From Amylostereum areolatum (lineage: Eukaryota > Basidiomycota > Agaricomycetes > Russulales > Stereaceae), in contig SAXG01000004.1 in the NCBI GenBank assembly GCA_012932865.1, positions 868,001 to 932,000 of the forward strand: DNA of 64,000 bases. The letters are read 5' to 3'. A program made the position numbers and the translations under genes. Below the pieces are notes generated by a model. It searched no databases and was not told the DNA's origin. It saw only the letters and a program-made list of their open reading frames with translations. Shown here piece after piece: positions 47,001 through 57,863 of this stretch (the first letter of the stretch is position 1; every line of letters starts with the position of its first letter).

Positions 47001-47901
47001 TTACCATGTTACAGGTCAGTGTCGGTCGCATGTTTGTAGACTCATGAACGCCGAAGTCCACCTTCATTCCGCTCCGTTATGGAAGGTCGCCACAACCAGG
47101 GACGGTGTAACAGCGAAGATCGGCTGGCGCGTTCCGGACCCTCAGGCTGCGGACGTAAATCTAACAGTTACAGTAGTCGGCGCCGATCCGAAGAACGCAA
47201 CACGTTGTTTCCTCTAGCACTGCTTGGAGAAATCGGACGGCGCGGTGTCGGATATGCGACATAGCCTTCCTCTCGTCACAGCTGGCTACTCTTTGCCCAC
47301 CAACAGTGATTAGGTTCTCTGCAACTCGTTGGAAGAAATACTTACGATCAGGAAGCGCTCTCGCGCAAATTCGATCTTGACGACGTCCATGCGCTTTCTG
47401 TTTGGGAAGGCGTAGAAGCCAGTTGGACGTGTGGAAGGGTCTGGAAGTCTGGAAGTTGCTATGTACGGTAGGTGTATAGCGCCAATCAACGAGGCGGGCC
47501 CCATCGCGAAGCGCGTGTATTAGGTGGTGTGGGACTCCGACTTTTCCTAACGCCCGGCAATCTTCCCATCACACAATCCGGTTTAAGGCGGGCGCGATAT
47601 ATAGTCCCGGAGACCAGGTGTCACGATTCTTCTTTTACTGACTGCCCCTCCCTCGCCGTTCCCTTCTCCTCCGCACTCACCTCGCCCGTTCGGGGGCTGC
47701 TGACTCGTCACGATGGCGATTTCTGGCGACACGTCTCCCGCTGTCACACTGTTGGTTTCTACATGGGTTGGGGGCCCGCTATACGGTGTGTGGGCCGGCC
47801 TTATTCGGTTGGAGTAGGATAGGGGCTGATGACACTCGATTGTGAATAGGCGTCAAGTGAGTTTTCGTGACTGAGACGTGCAGGAATGATAGCTGAATAG
47901 G
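44031..47901. other. Gene-poor stretch of about 3.9 kb
   Basis: Several frames of 120-175 codons exist on both strands (for example 45500-45868 plus, 45964-46488 plus, 44410-44895 minus), but none shows a known domain, and splice-joined conserved segments could not be found. The sequence may hold degraded coding remnants. A short tandem repeat lies at 46856-46882. Confidence 0.4.
46856..46882. repeat. Tandem repeat, unit caagctt
   Basis: Three and a half copies of the 7-mer ttcaagc/caagctt in a gene-free area. Confidence 0.8.
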
Positions 47902-49231
47902 ATGCCCAGCATTGTTTTACTGGTTCTTTCGATATTTATGTTGAGCCGCCGTGGCTTTGTGAAGTCTAACCGGTGCGTTACTTCTGCTTGTATGATGGGG
48001 TTGTTTCCTAAGCGTGGATTTACGAGCAGCGTGCTGCTTTTCATGATCATTTTGCAATTCCTCATCTCGACGGGGGATATCTGCACGCTCGTCGTGCAGA
48101 TGATCCGAGGATTTATATCCGCACCAGAGAAGGATCCTCAATTTGGGACCTTGTTGTATGTGCTGGATCAGTCCTCGCCGGAGCATGTCGCACAAGAGGC
48201 CTTCTACATCATGAATGTGAGTACTTCAAAGCTGCTGGTTGCGGTACAGAGACCCATATTATTTTCCACCTCTCGTAGAGCCAAGTGGGAGATTGGTTTC
48301 TGGTGCGTGATGCCAGCATATCCGCGTTTCGTCCAGCTCACCGACTACGCTTCAAAGACATGGAGGGTGTTCATTGTGTGGGACAAGAGCCTCGTCTTGA
48401 CACTGCCTTTGGTATGTTTCCTTTCCCGTTACAACCCTCAGACACGATCGCTCACCTCGGAATTAGATTCGTGATGAACATTGTGGTGTTCGGTGCGGCA
48501 TCATCACCCCTTTCACTGCACCGTATCATCTAACCTGGGGGCTGAATAGTGAGCAGCTGCATCGGTCTGAGGAACCTCGCCCTTCTCGGGCCCAGGGATC
48601 TCGTGTTCGTAAACCGCGTCCGGATATGGTTCGCCATCGTCGTCGTGGTCTCCCTCACCATCCAATTCTTCGGCACGCTCTTGATCGCGTGGCGCGCCTG
48701 GGAGACCCCGACAGCGGTGCAGTCAAGCAAGCGCAAGAAGTTCGACCCTGCTCGGATTCTGTTTGTCATCGTAGATTCGGGCGCTCTGTACTAGTGTTAC
48801 ATCGCTGCTCGTGCTCGCGTTTTACCTGAGCGAGGCAAACGTATCGGCGATCTTGGTCTCTATCGTGTCTCAACTCAGCGTGCGTGTATCCTTTTCGTCT
48901 GGTAGGCTGTGTGAATTGACTGACCGTGCGGGGATAGGCGACTGTGCCAATGACGATTGTGATGCGCGAGTGCTGGAAGGCGTCGCACTCCCAAGGGCCA
49001 CTTTTGCCCCGTAACGCCATCGTAGTCGACAGCTATGATATGCCGCAAAGGAATCGATCAGCCACTGAGCGGGCGTTTCTCCCCAGGAGACGACAACGTC
49101 CAAGTGAGCGTGATGAAGTCCATCCACGCCGACTCCTTGGTAAGCAGCCGTCCACACCTGCCTGCAGTCAAATCTTAACTGCGATCGCCACCTTGCGCCT
49201 TCAGTCGCCGCTAAAAAAGATCCCCATCTGA
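47902..49231 (+). CDS. Multi-pass membrane protein typical of Agaricomycetes (function unknown)
   Basis: At least five hydrophobic segments can be read across several exons: MPSIVLLVLSIFMLS, TSSVLLFMIILQFLISTGDI, WRVFIVWDKSLVLTLPL, RIWFAIVVVVSLTIQFFGTL and SVTSLLVLAFYLSEANVSAI followed by LVSIVSQL. The WRVFIVW phrase after a short loop and the TM spacing resemble the large uncharacterized seven-TM families of mushroom-forming fungi. The start at 47902 may be internal, because a preceding TM segment is expected but was not found. Splices near 48217/48280, 48330/48358 and 48890/48938 have GT-AG ends. Frame breaks near 48488 and 48790 look like indels. The C-terminal end after 48990 is uncertain. 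Confidence 0.55.
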
Positions 49232-50941
49232 ATATCTTTGGGCATCTGTTTGCGGCGGTACACGATAGACACGTTACGGGATGACAGCTGGTTCGCATCG
49301 TTTCTTATGACTCGGCGCACGCCGCTCTTCGCCTTGCACATTTCTACGTTGTTGTATTACTTACTATTTATCTTTAGTTCGACGGTACATGTTCGGGCCG
49401 CGCGTAGTCGTACTTGCTTACTTTATTAGAACAGGGTTGTAATTCGGTGGGGACCCGGATGGAATGTATGTTGTGTTTCAGTCGTTCTCGGGATGCTCTA
49501 AATCGTACGCTCAACACTTCGTGTTTATGAGCCGGAGCGCCAGGAAGGCGTCGCGTTTATCTTCCTGCCGGTTCCTTCTTGGTTCCTCACCCTTGCCTTG
49601 GAGCGCACCCACACGGGGATTCGGTTGGCTGCCTGTTGCGGCAATGGATGCACATCGTTCCAGGGCGTGCATGCGTTCCGCCTCGCAAGGATACAGTAAG
49701 GATACCCACTGTCGTGTTCGCGGAACACAGTTTCGGACTGAGTCTATCGCCACCTGCTTCCGCCCACCTTGGACGGCCACGGTTACTGCGGAGGTGTTGT
49801 CCGCTCTTTCCAGTTTCGGGTTTGACGGCGATTCGAGAGGCTCGATGGGAAGGGCGATTTCATCAGGGTCCTTTGCGAGACTCGCCACGGGGATGGGTGA
49901 TCACAAGGTGCCTTTTATTTCTAAGATGCACTATAACAGTCGAGCTATCATAGCTTTATAGTCGATCCTAGCGTCGAATGGTTCAAGGTCTTCCAATGTT
50001 CCATGCCACATGGCGATGAAATCATCGTGAAAATTTTGTATCATCATCGTCAGAGCTTGACTGGCCAGAGGACTCGAGATTGTTGTGTTCTGAGCGACTT
50101 GGCGTGTGGGGTGGGCGTCCGCGAGCACAGTCGGTATGAGAGTTTCTTACGTTGCGTTCCTGGTGGGATATCGTCTTCTGACTTGCTTATTTCTATGGAC
50201 ATTGGCAGGGCGCGCCTGCGTTTGACAGCCGTCCTGTAAGGGTAACACAAGGTGAAAATTGCGGGCGTCGACGTTGACGGTGGCCGAGGTCGCCATGGCG
50301 CGCGTAGGATTCAGACGTCGCGATGCGCATCGTCGGATGACGAAGTCACTGGAACGGGCGATGAATCGATGATGTCCCTGGCCTCGAGTTTCGACGGGGA
50401 GGGCCTTGGGCTAGGAGGAGATCTTGCATGAAGAAATCGGCTCGTACAATGCCACATGGCATCAACAAGTTGCCCCCAGGCGTGGAGAAGATGAGCGGGA
50501 AGATTTTGTGCCCTCTTTTTTTTGCCGTTATACCTCGAGGCCGAGTGGATTATGTACGATCAAGGGACGGTTGAGCGGGGAGATTGGATGAGCACCGGGG
50601 GGGCAGAGGCTATTGAGAGGACGCACGTAGGGGGGATGCATGAGTCCAGGGCGGGCGCGACGGAGAGGGCGAGGACGGCGGGAGTGGCGGGAGCGGCGGG
50701 AGGGGCGGGGCGGCGGGGACGTTGACAGTCGACTCTGGAACACGGCGGGGGCGAGGGCGGGGGCTGGACGAAGCCGAGAGGAAGGGGGGGACCGAGGGAA
50801 CCGAGGGAACGGCTAGGAGGACGGGAGCCAATGGGAGGCGGGGGATTCGGCGATGGGGACGGGGAGTACAAGATAACGGGGAGATTTGTGTTTTGGAACG
50901 AGGGCCGCCTTTGCTTTCTTTCCGCCGCCAAGTTTCCAACC
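49232..50941. other. Spacer of about 1.7 kb upstream of the GATA factor
   Basis: Contains overlapping frames on both strands at 49464-49961 with no recognized domain. From about 50580 the plus strand is purine-rich (G/A runs). It includes the promoter of the GATA-factor gene. No convincing gene was found. Confidence 0.45.
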
Positions 50942-53309
50942 ATGTCCTCCGTCGTGCTCGACCCTCCCATCCTTAACATACACCGTCTCGGTTTTCCTCA
51001 TAATTCCTCTCCCAACGATCCCTTCAACGCGCCCCCGTCCCCCGTCAGCGTATCACATCCCCCGTCAGCAGCACCAGTTCGCCCCCAAAGAGCCTCCTTT
51101 CCCTCCTTCTGCTTCCGCTCCTCCCCCCACACGCGACGATTCTCACCAAAGGGTCTCCACGCCTTCCGCGGATGCGGCTGGCCAGACATGTGCCAATTGT
51201 GGTACGGCCACGACCCCGCTATGGCGCCGAGACGGCGAGGGCAAGACCATCTGCAACGCGTGTGGTAAGTCCCCCTCCTCCCCTTCCGCTCTTTGACTAT
51301 CGCGCCTTTTTCAAACCGTGTGGCGGGGGCGTGTGCTCCTGCGCTCGTCCCACGTGTCTCCAGCCCTCGTATCATCGACGATGCTGCCGGGGTCTCCGAC
51401 GCGTGTCAACGGGGAGGATGATCTCGAGCCCCCCTTCCTGCCCCCATCGGCCTCGCAGAAGCCTCACAATTCGTCTATCTCCCCGATCGCTACTCCTATG
51501 CTCTCATGCATATCTTCTCCAGCTTCGTCGACTTTGGCTGACGCGAGCGCTCTCTTCTTTCCCCTTGCCACTTGCTTCCATAGGTCTCTATCTCAAGAAC
51601 CGCAACACCGCACGCCCACCCTCTCTCAGTCGTCGCGGTTCCCACCAACCTCAAACTCCTCAACCATCCGCCCTCTCCACCGTTTCCGCTCCTGAAGCCA
51701 ACGGAACAGCCGGGATGCCTTCGCCCCCCGCGTCGTCTTCTTCGCCCCACCACGGACCCTCTTCGCCCTCTCATAAGTCTGCTCATCCGGGTGGTACTTG
51801 CCCAGGAGACGGTCGCTGCGATGGTACCGGCGGATCCTCCGCTTGCAACGGCTGCCCCACCTACAACAACGCCCAGAACGGTCCGGGCGCTGAAGGCCAG
51901 ACGCAGTCTAGCCCGAAAGCATCGGGGACCGATGTCGAAGGCGAAGGTATGGATAGCGGCGATGGCGAATCTCCCAAGAAGGTCGGCGGCCTCAGTTGCG
52001 CGAACTGCAAGACCTCGACCACGCCGCTCTGGAGGCGCGACGACGTCGGGAACAACATTTGCAACGCATGCGGTAAGCATCTCTCTTTGGCTATGGTCAT
52101 CTCTGTTTCTCCCCTTGGTCTTCTCTTCTCCCCGAGTCCGTGGGAGGTGACGTCCTTGACCGTCACATCGCCTATGCGCACCGTTTCGCCTTCAATCGTC
52201 ATGGCCAGCCATGTGGGAGATCGGGCCCCGTGGTGTGATATGATTGGCCCCATCTTATCAGATTACGTTGCACCCCGCAATCGCTATCTGATAACAATTC
52301 TCTTCACGCTTCCCCACCATCCTCGATCTCACGAGGCGTTCATCTGTCCCGCTCAAGCCTTCGAACCACAGCTGACCGCTCGTTCATCCTTTATCGTCTC
52401 GGCGATCGTCCTTGCCGTTTCTAAATAGGTCTCTATTTCAAACTCCACGGCACCCATCGTCCCAACAGCATGAAGAAAGCCGTCATCAAGCGACGGAAAC
52501 GCGTCCCTGCTGCTTCAGCCCCCGGACGGCTGTCGGACCAGGCTGCTGCGGAAGCTCTGGTGTCCGTTGGTCGAGGCGGAGGCGTGCACTCTCCCGGTGC
52601 CGATGACGATGACGCCGAAGATGATCAACCGAAGCGCAAGCGTGCCCGCCGGAGCAACACCAAAGGGCGCAAAGGGCACGATAGGAGCGAAGACGAAGGC
52701 GCTTCACCTCATCATCCACAGGCTTGGGAGCATCGCGAAGGCGGATTCTCTCACCATGGCGGCATCGATCTTCCTCCTCTCAACCAGCTTGGAGTACCTG
52801 ACATCAGCATGCTGCCCGCTTACATGGTCAACATGAGCATGCCGGCGATGATGGGCGGTCCGAAACCCAGCACAATGTTCCACGCGTTTCACGGTCATCC
52901 CCACGGGAGCTACGTTCGCAGCAGTAGTGGCGTTCCCCCCAGTCGCGGTGGTTCACCTAGCGCCGTCATGACACTACCGCCGCCCGGCGTTGGGGGCATG
53001 TTCTTGCCCACCGGCCGTATCAGCCCTGGCATGTCTAGCACGGCTGTGCCGACCGTGGAGGAGCTCCAGAGGCACTACTATGAGCTCGACATGCATCGAC
53101 GCGGACTTATGGAGATGCTGGACAGGACGGACCGCTTGATGAGCGGCCTTAGGAGGGGTATGGAGGATATGGGCGGCGCAAAACCAATGGAGGGACCCCC
53201 AGCACCCAGCGTTCCACTACAGAGGACCACCAGCTCTGCCAGTGCTGGCAGGGAAAGCGTTTGGCCCGTGAGCGCGAATGGGAGCGCGAATGGTGAGACG
53301 AGGGATTAA
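50942..53309 (+). CDS. SRE1: Iron-responsive GATA-type transcription factor (Urbs1/SreA/Sre1 family)
   Basis: Repressor of siderophore synthesis and iron uptake under iron sufficiency in this family. Exons 50942..51264, 51584..52072 and 52429..53309. Both GATA fingers have C-x2-C-x17-C-x2-C spacing: [20 protein letters not shown] with CNAC, and [20 protein letters not shown] with CNAC. Between them is the diagnostic cysteine-rich region [20 protein letters not shown] (C-x5-C-x8-C-x2-C) that senses iron in the family. Downstream is a basic stretch ([19 protein letters not shown]), then a Met/Pro/Gly-rich C-terminus with a short helical segment ([20 protein letters not shown]). Introns 1 (319 nt) and 2 (356 nt) are unusually long for this genome and interrupt each finger at the identical point, after CNAC and the first base of Gly. 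One extra base near 51050 breaks the N-terminal frame. Confidence 0.92.
52255..52294. promoter_or_regulatory. Inverted pair of ATCTGATAA sites in intron 2 of the GATA-factor gene
   Basis: TTATCAGAT at 52255-52263 and ATCTGATAA at 52286-52294 are exact reverse complements separated by 22 nt. ATC(A/T)GATAA is the reported extended binding sequence of SreA/Sre1-type factors. I found no other perfect match when reading the window. Binding is an inference. Confidence 0.6.
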
Positions 53310-54183
53310 ACCCTCCCGTCTGTCCTTGAACCGTCGTCAACCCGTATACCTCTCTCTATCCTTTATCCGTCTCGTGCAGCCTCCGTCCCCCCCCCCTCGC
53401 CCTGCTTGCTTTATATGTGCTCTTTGGAATTGTTATGATTATTGCTGCTGCTGATTCTCTGTCGTATATTCTTTTTAATTCTCGGACACTTTCACGTATA
53501 TATACTTGCGTTCTGTCCATCGCCCCCTATAGTCGCCCTCATATTTGGACTTCCCCTTCCCCTCTTCCGCATTACCCCTCCTGCCTCCGACTCCACTCCC
53601 AGCTCACCTCTTTCTCGTCTGTTTCTCTTCCTATCGTGTTCGTTCCACTTTACTTATGTGTATTCCCGGCGAACCCGCGTCCGCAAAACGGCGCGGTGTC
53701 CTGTTTATTGCCTGGTTTGTTGTCACCGTGTCGTGTAACTTATAGGATCGCCTCGTAGTCTATTCGTTTCTGTACGTACTTCGTGCTGTTGTTGTTGCTG
53801 TACTCGAGCTTCTTCGGCTCTACTTGCGCATCACATATATTGTAGAACGCGTTGGTCTCGAAGAGTCGAGAGTCAATTATTGATAAGAGTCGATCAGATG
53901 ACGGAGACTCGTATTCGGTGAGAAACACATGTTCACGAATATTTTGACGTATTTGGGAGGAGACACGCACGTGAAAAATGACTTCCCCCAACGCCTTTGG
54001 GTACGCCCTGGTCGTTCGAGCCCATTACCCTCCTTGGCTATCCTATCTTCCCACCCGTGCGATCTCGCTCTTATACCTCCCCCGAGCCCATCTCTCCCCA
54101 CAGATTCTCTTCCAAGAACCTCGATCGTCTCCGCTGCGAGCTCGAGCGAGTAGGTACTTACCACCTGTGCAGTACATTCATAC
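53310..54183. other. Spacer between the GATA factor and the Opi1-like gene
   Basis: 874 nt containing the 3' flank of the GATA factor (C run near 53389) and the promoter of the Opi1-like gene. The long minus-strand frame starting in this area is antisense to the Opi1-like gene. No other gene was recognized. Confidence 0.45.
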
Positions 54184-56449
54184 ATGTCCACCACCGCGCA
54201 AACGCAAACACCGGCCTCACCACCACGGACGCGGACTATCGACGACGAGGATGAAAGCGTTCGGATTCGCCGTGCGTGCCCTAGGGGATATGCGCAATCG
54301 CGCACTGGCTTCTCATTCCACCAGCTGTGCGCATTTCTCTTTATCTTCACCCAAGACCACGCTATCTGACCCTCGAGGACGTCTTTTTCTTTCTGTTGGG
54401 GTATTGAAGCACTAGGCACCACACCCGCACTCTCCATTGCATCGTCTTCCACCTCTCCCACCATCGCGAGCCCGATACTCACCCCGGAGGACATCGCGGC
54501 TGCCGCCGCGATCGGCGTGGACGTCGACTCGCCCGATTTCGTCTCAAGGGTGTCCCATCTCCCGATCGTCAACTCGGCGCTGAGAGCGTACGAACAGAGC
54601 AAGGCGAGCTCGCGGGTGGTGAAGGTGCGTCCGGGTCTGCGGTTATACAGGCACCGAGGGCGCACGCGCTGATTGTGGCTTCCGCTGTTTTCTTTCTTGT
54701 TGCTTTGGTTCCGTTTTGGGCGTTGATGCCGCCGTCCGCGCGTGGTTTCCTGGGCTGTGGGCATTCGTGTGCGCTGTGGGGGCGACGTCGGGCGATGCAG
54801 TATGGCGCCGAGATGATGGAGTCGTCCATGAAGACGATCTCGCGGCCGGTCATCGATCGACTTCCCGTCAACCAGCTCGACGAGTTTGCGCGGAGGCAGT
54901 TGGACAGGGTGCGTGTATGTTTTCCTCGACAGTTCCGACGGGGTGCTCACCCGCGATCGTTCGCCGGTGATATAGTTCGGGTATGGGCCGAACGGGAGAC
55001 GACCGTCGTTTGGAGGTGCGGCTCAGGGAGAGGAGCTGGAGGGGATGAGCTCCGGTGTGGATCGAGGTCGGAGTGGCTGGGAGTCAGGGCTGCAGATGAG
55101 GGACGTGTCGATGACAAGGCGGTCTGTGGAACGGGAGGAAAGCGCGGTGCGGGAGGATGCTGGTCCTCTAGGCGAGTGCTTCCTTGGCAGTCATCTTCGC
55201 GGTGAGGTTGATCGACTTGCGCAGAAGATTGTCAGACGGCTTCGCCTGCGGATGAGAACGTGGACCAGCAACGGCAGCTTGCTCAGCGGAGCCGATGGCA
55301 GACCGTGCTTTTGGAGGCTGGAGGGATCGGCGCGGCCGTGAGCGAAGAAAGCATGCGTCGGCTGAAGTATTGTCTACAATGGCTGCAAGTACGGCGTTCC
55401 TTTCCATTTCTCCCTTTTTGCTGCGCTAACATGCCATGTATCGTGTAGTACGCAACGTTACACATCGACGGCCAAATCCTCCTCCTGCGTGACTTTATGA
55501 CGTCACTCCAGCCGCCTCCCGGCTCCCCGAATGCGCTCAACCCGGACGCGATCATCTCGCCCTGAACACATGCAGCAGCTGAACAACGTCAAGCGCGACG
55601 TGGTGAACACCATCCGCCAGGTCGTGGACGTCGTGTCGAAATACACGGGCGGTGCGCTCCCAGAACCCGCGCGATCGCGGGTGCGCGGGTTCATCCTGCA
55701 TTTACCGCAGGCATGGGTGAGCGCATCTCGAAGGCAGGCGGACCCTCCGACCTCGGGATCGGGATCTTCGGCGGCGGCGCGCGGAAGGGGGGCGCGCAGG
55801 TCAGCGAGGAGGAATAACAACGAACCGCTGTCGCGGCCAGCCTCGCCAGTCGACAGCAACCAGCCCACGACATTCAAGACACAGCAGCGCGTCGACGGCC
55901 GCGGGGACTGGAGTACCTGTTACACCTACAGCGAGCTCGGCGCGCCAGGCGGCACAGAGGGTCCTTACCCTCGCGACAGAAGTCTGGACATGATGCGGGG
56001 TGTGACTGCCGTGGTGAAGGACAGTTTGGACCGTGCGGATACGTGGGTGGATCGCCTGCGCGTCGTCGGGCTGCAGCGGCAGGGCTCGGGGATGCGAGAC
56101 AACGCAGGGACGGAAGACGGCGAACGGGGACTGCCTCCGCCTCTCGATCTGGATCTGTTGGCGCATCGGACGCCGACAGGCGATGGCGAGCACGAACACG
56201 AGCGTGGCGAACTCGCCCGCGATGTCGTCCGTGACGCTCAGTCCGCTGTTGCATCCGCCGCCGCCGCCGGAATACTTCGGCGAGGCGGGGGTGAATGGGT
56301 TTGGGAAGCTGAGCTTGGGAGGGGGGAAGAAGGGGCTGTTTGCGGAGGAGGGGGAGACGGGGGCGGCGCGCGTGGCTAGGGAGGAAAGGGAGCGGAGGGA
56401 GGGCTCGGGGGATCGGAGAGGGACGCCTACGATGGATGTGGACGGATGA
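54184..56449 (+). CDS. OPI1: Opi1-type transcriptional regulator
   Basis: Member of the Opi1 family, which in yeast represses phospholipid (INO) genes and senses phosphatidic acid. The start at 54184 opens MSTTAQTQTPASPPRTRTID and then AVRALGDMRNRA. The core is VDSPDFVSRVSHLPIVNSAL, RAYEQSKASSRVVKYGAEMM, ESSMKTISRPVIDRLPVNQL, DEFARRQLDR, VLLEAGGIGAAVSEESMRRL, KYCLQWLQYATLHIDGQILL, VVNTIRQVVDVVSKYTGGAL and LDMMR with VTAVVKDSLDRADTWVDRLR. The C-terminus is low-complexity and ends in TMDVDG. Introns were placed at about 54290-54410, 54625-54798, 54909 to about 55270 and 55388-55449. Frame corrections of one base are needed near 54271 and 55562 and probably near 55720 and 55980. The exon after DEFARRQLDR is the least certain part. 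Confidence 0.8.
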
Positions 56450-57863
56450 GATGATCGTACCGAGTTGGAGTTGGGAGTTTGGACGGTCCATGCAGATACA
56501 TACTTATCTTCTCGTCATCTTTCGGTGCATCCTCTTGGTCGGGTCTCCCAGTTCTCGTCACTTACTTATTTGTCGAACTATATGTGCTGTGGAGTGTGCT
56601 GCTTTTCTTCGTGACTCGGATCGGACTGGGTTTCACGGATGGATGTATTATAGTCATACGACCGGTAGAATATCGCAAGTGAATATATAAACATACACAC
56701 GCCATGTAGCTTCTATTCTAGTGAACAGGCCGCCCAGATACCGTGATACCGAACAGGGGGGTGACTGGAAAGCGATTTGGTCCTTCTCCAGTCGCGCTAG
56801 TGGTACCGTCCTTAATGGAAGTGGCGGTATCGAACACACCCATGCCAGTAGATTTGCGCCAGTGAACGGTCCACGTCGAGAGTTGAGGGGCACGCTCGGA
56901 TCCTTTGTCGAGAAATCGATGCAAGTACTTGAAGCAAGGAGGTCATGGGAGGGGTACGTTTGCAATTCTGACCGGGAGCTTCGCTGGTCCTATTGAACCG
57001 ACGAAGCCAGCATGTGGAGAGCGGCTTGATGGGAAGATAAAGAGGGTTGGACGATGGAGAGGAGGGTCCTAGGACGTTGTGGTGGTCGCCTCTGGTGATG
57101 GGTCTGGTGAACCGGTACGTGTCTGAAAGGTAAAAGCGCCGATAGCGGAACGGGCCGAAACTTGATTAGGACCGTGTCACGAACAGCGAGCGGGGGATCG
57201 TGGCGACAGTCGGTGCTCTAGCGAGGGATGACTCCGGGCATGTTAGCAAGTCAGGCAGTCAGCGCTTCAGCTTCAGCTTCAAAGCTTCAATCTTCAACAA
57301 TTTTCAATTTCGAGGGCACGGTTAGTTGTAAACGGAGTGTTTACGAACGGCGCTGTTGCCGCAGCTGTCGGCAGATTTTCGAATCTTCGATCGTCATTAC
57401 ATACTTACCAGGCTACCACCAACACCTACTTATTAACCACACCGCACAGTCTGTCTAGCTTGGGTCGTTATCTTGGGACTGTTTTTCGTGATCTACTATG
57501 GGGCGCGTAAAGCAACACTACTCAACAACAAGAGGACGTACAACGGTAGGTAAAGGACGAAGTCCGGAGGTGAACTGATCATTACTAGAGGCCGCCGGCG
57601 CCGGTAGACCTCGTGGACGGTGGAGAGAGGGAGTGTTGTAAGTTGCAACGGGGGCGCTCGCTTCGTAGCATCTTCAAGAATCAAGATGCGACCGCCGCCT
57701 TCTTGAGCTTGGCATCGTTTATAAACCCCGGCTCATGCTCTCCGTCTCGCCTTGACCCCCCCGTCATCTCCTCCACTATCAATCTTGGTCCGGCCCCGTA
57801 CACCGGACTTCCCCCACTTTCTTTACCCAACTTCCCCCGTCGTTCTTTTTCTCCTAATTAATC
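56450..57863. other. Spacer of about 1.4 kb
   Basis: Lies between the Opi1-like gene and the second protease. It has a degenerate cttcagcttcagcttcaaagcttcaa run at about 57260-57295 and a C/T-rich promoter stretch at 57725-57860. No gene was recognized. Confidence 0.45.

Noticed and set aside
49464..49961. 165-codon plus-strand frame and a 125-codon minus-strand frame on top of it
   Set aside because: Neither gives a recognizable protein, and each is the shadow of the other; evidence is insufficient to choose one.
51318..51695. Open frame across intron 1 of the GATA factor
   Set aside because: The 319-nt stretch has canonical splice ends and its translation breaks the conserved [12 protein letters not shown] finger sequence, so it is treated as intron.
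53877..54950. 357-codon minus-strand frame
   Set aside because: It is antisense to the Opi1-like exons, which are strongly conserved on the plus strand.
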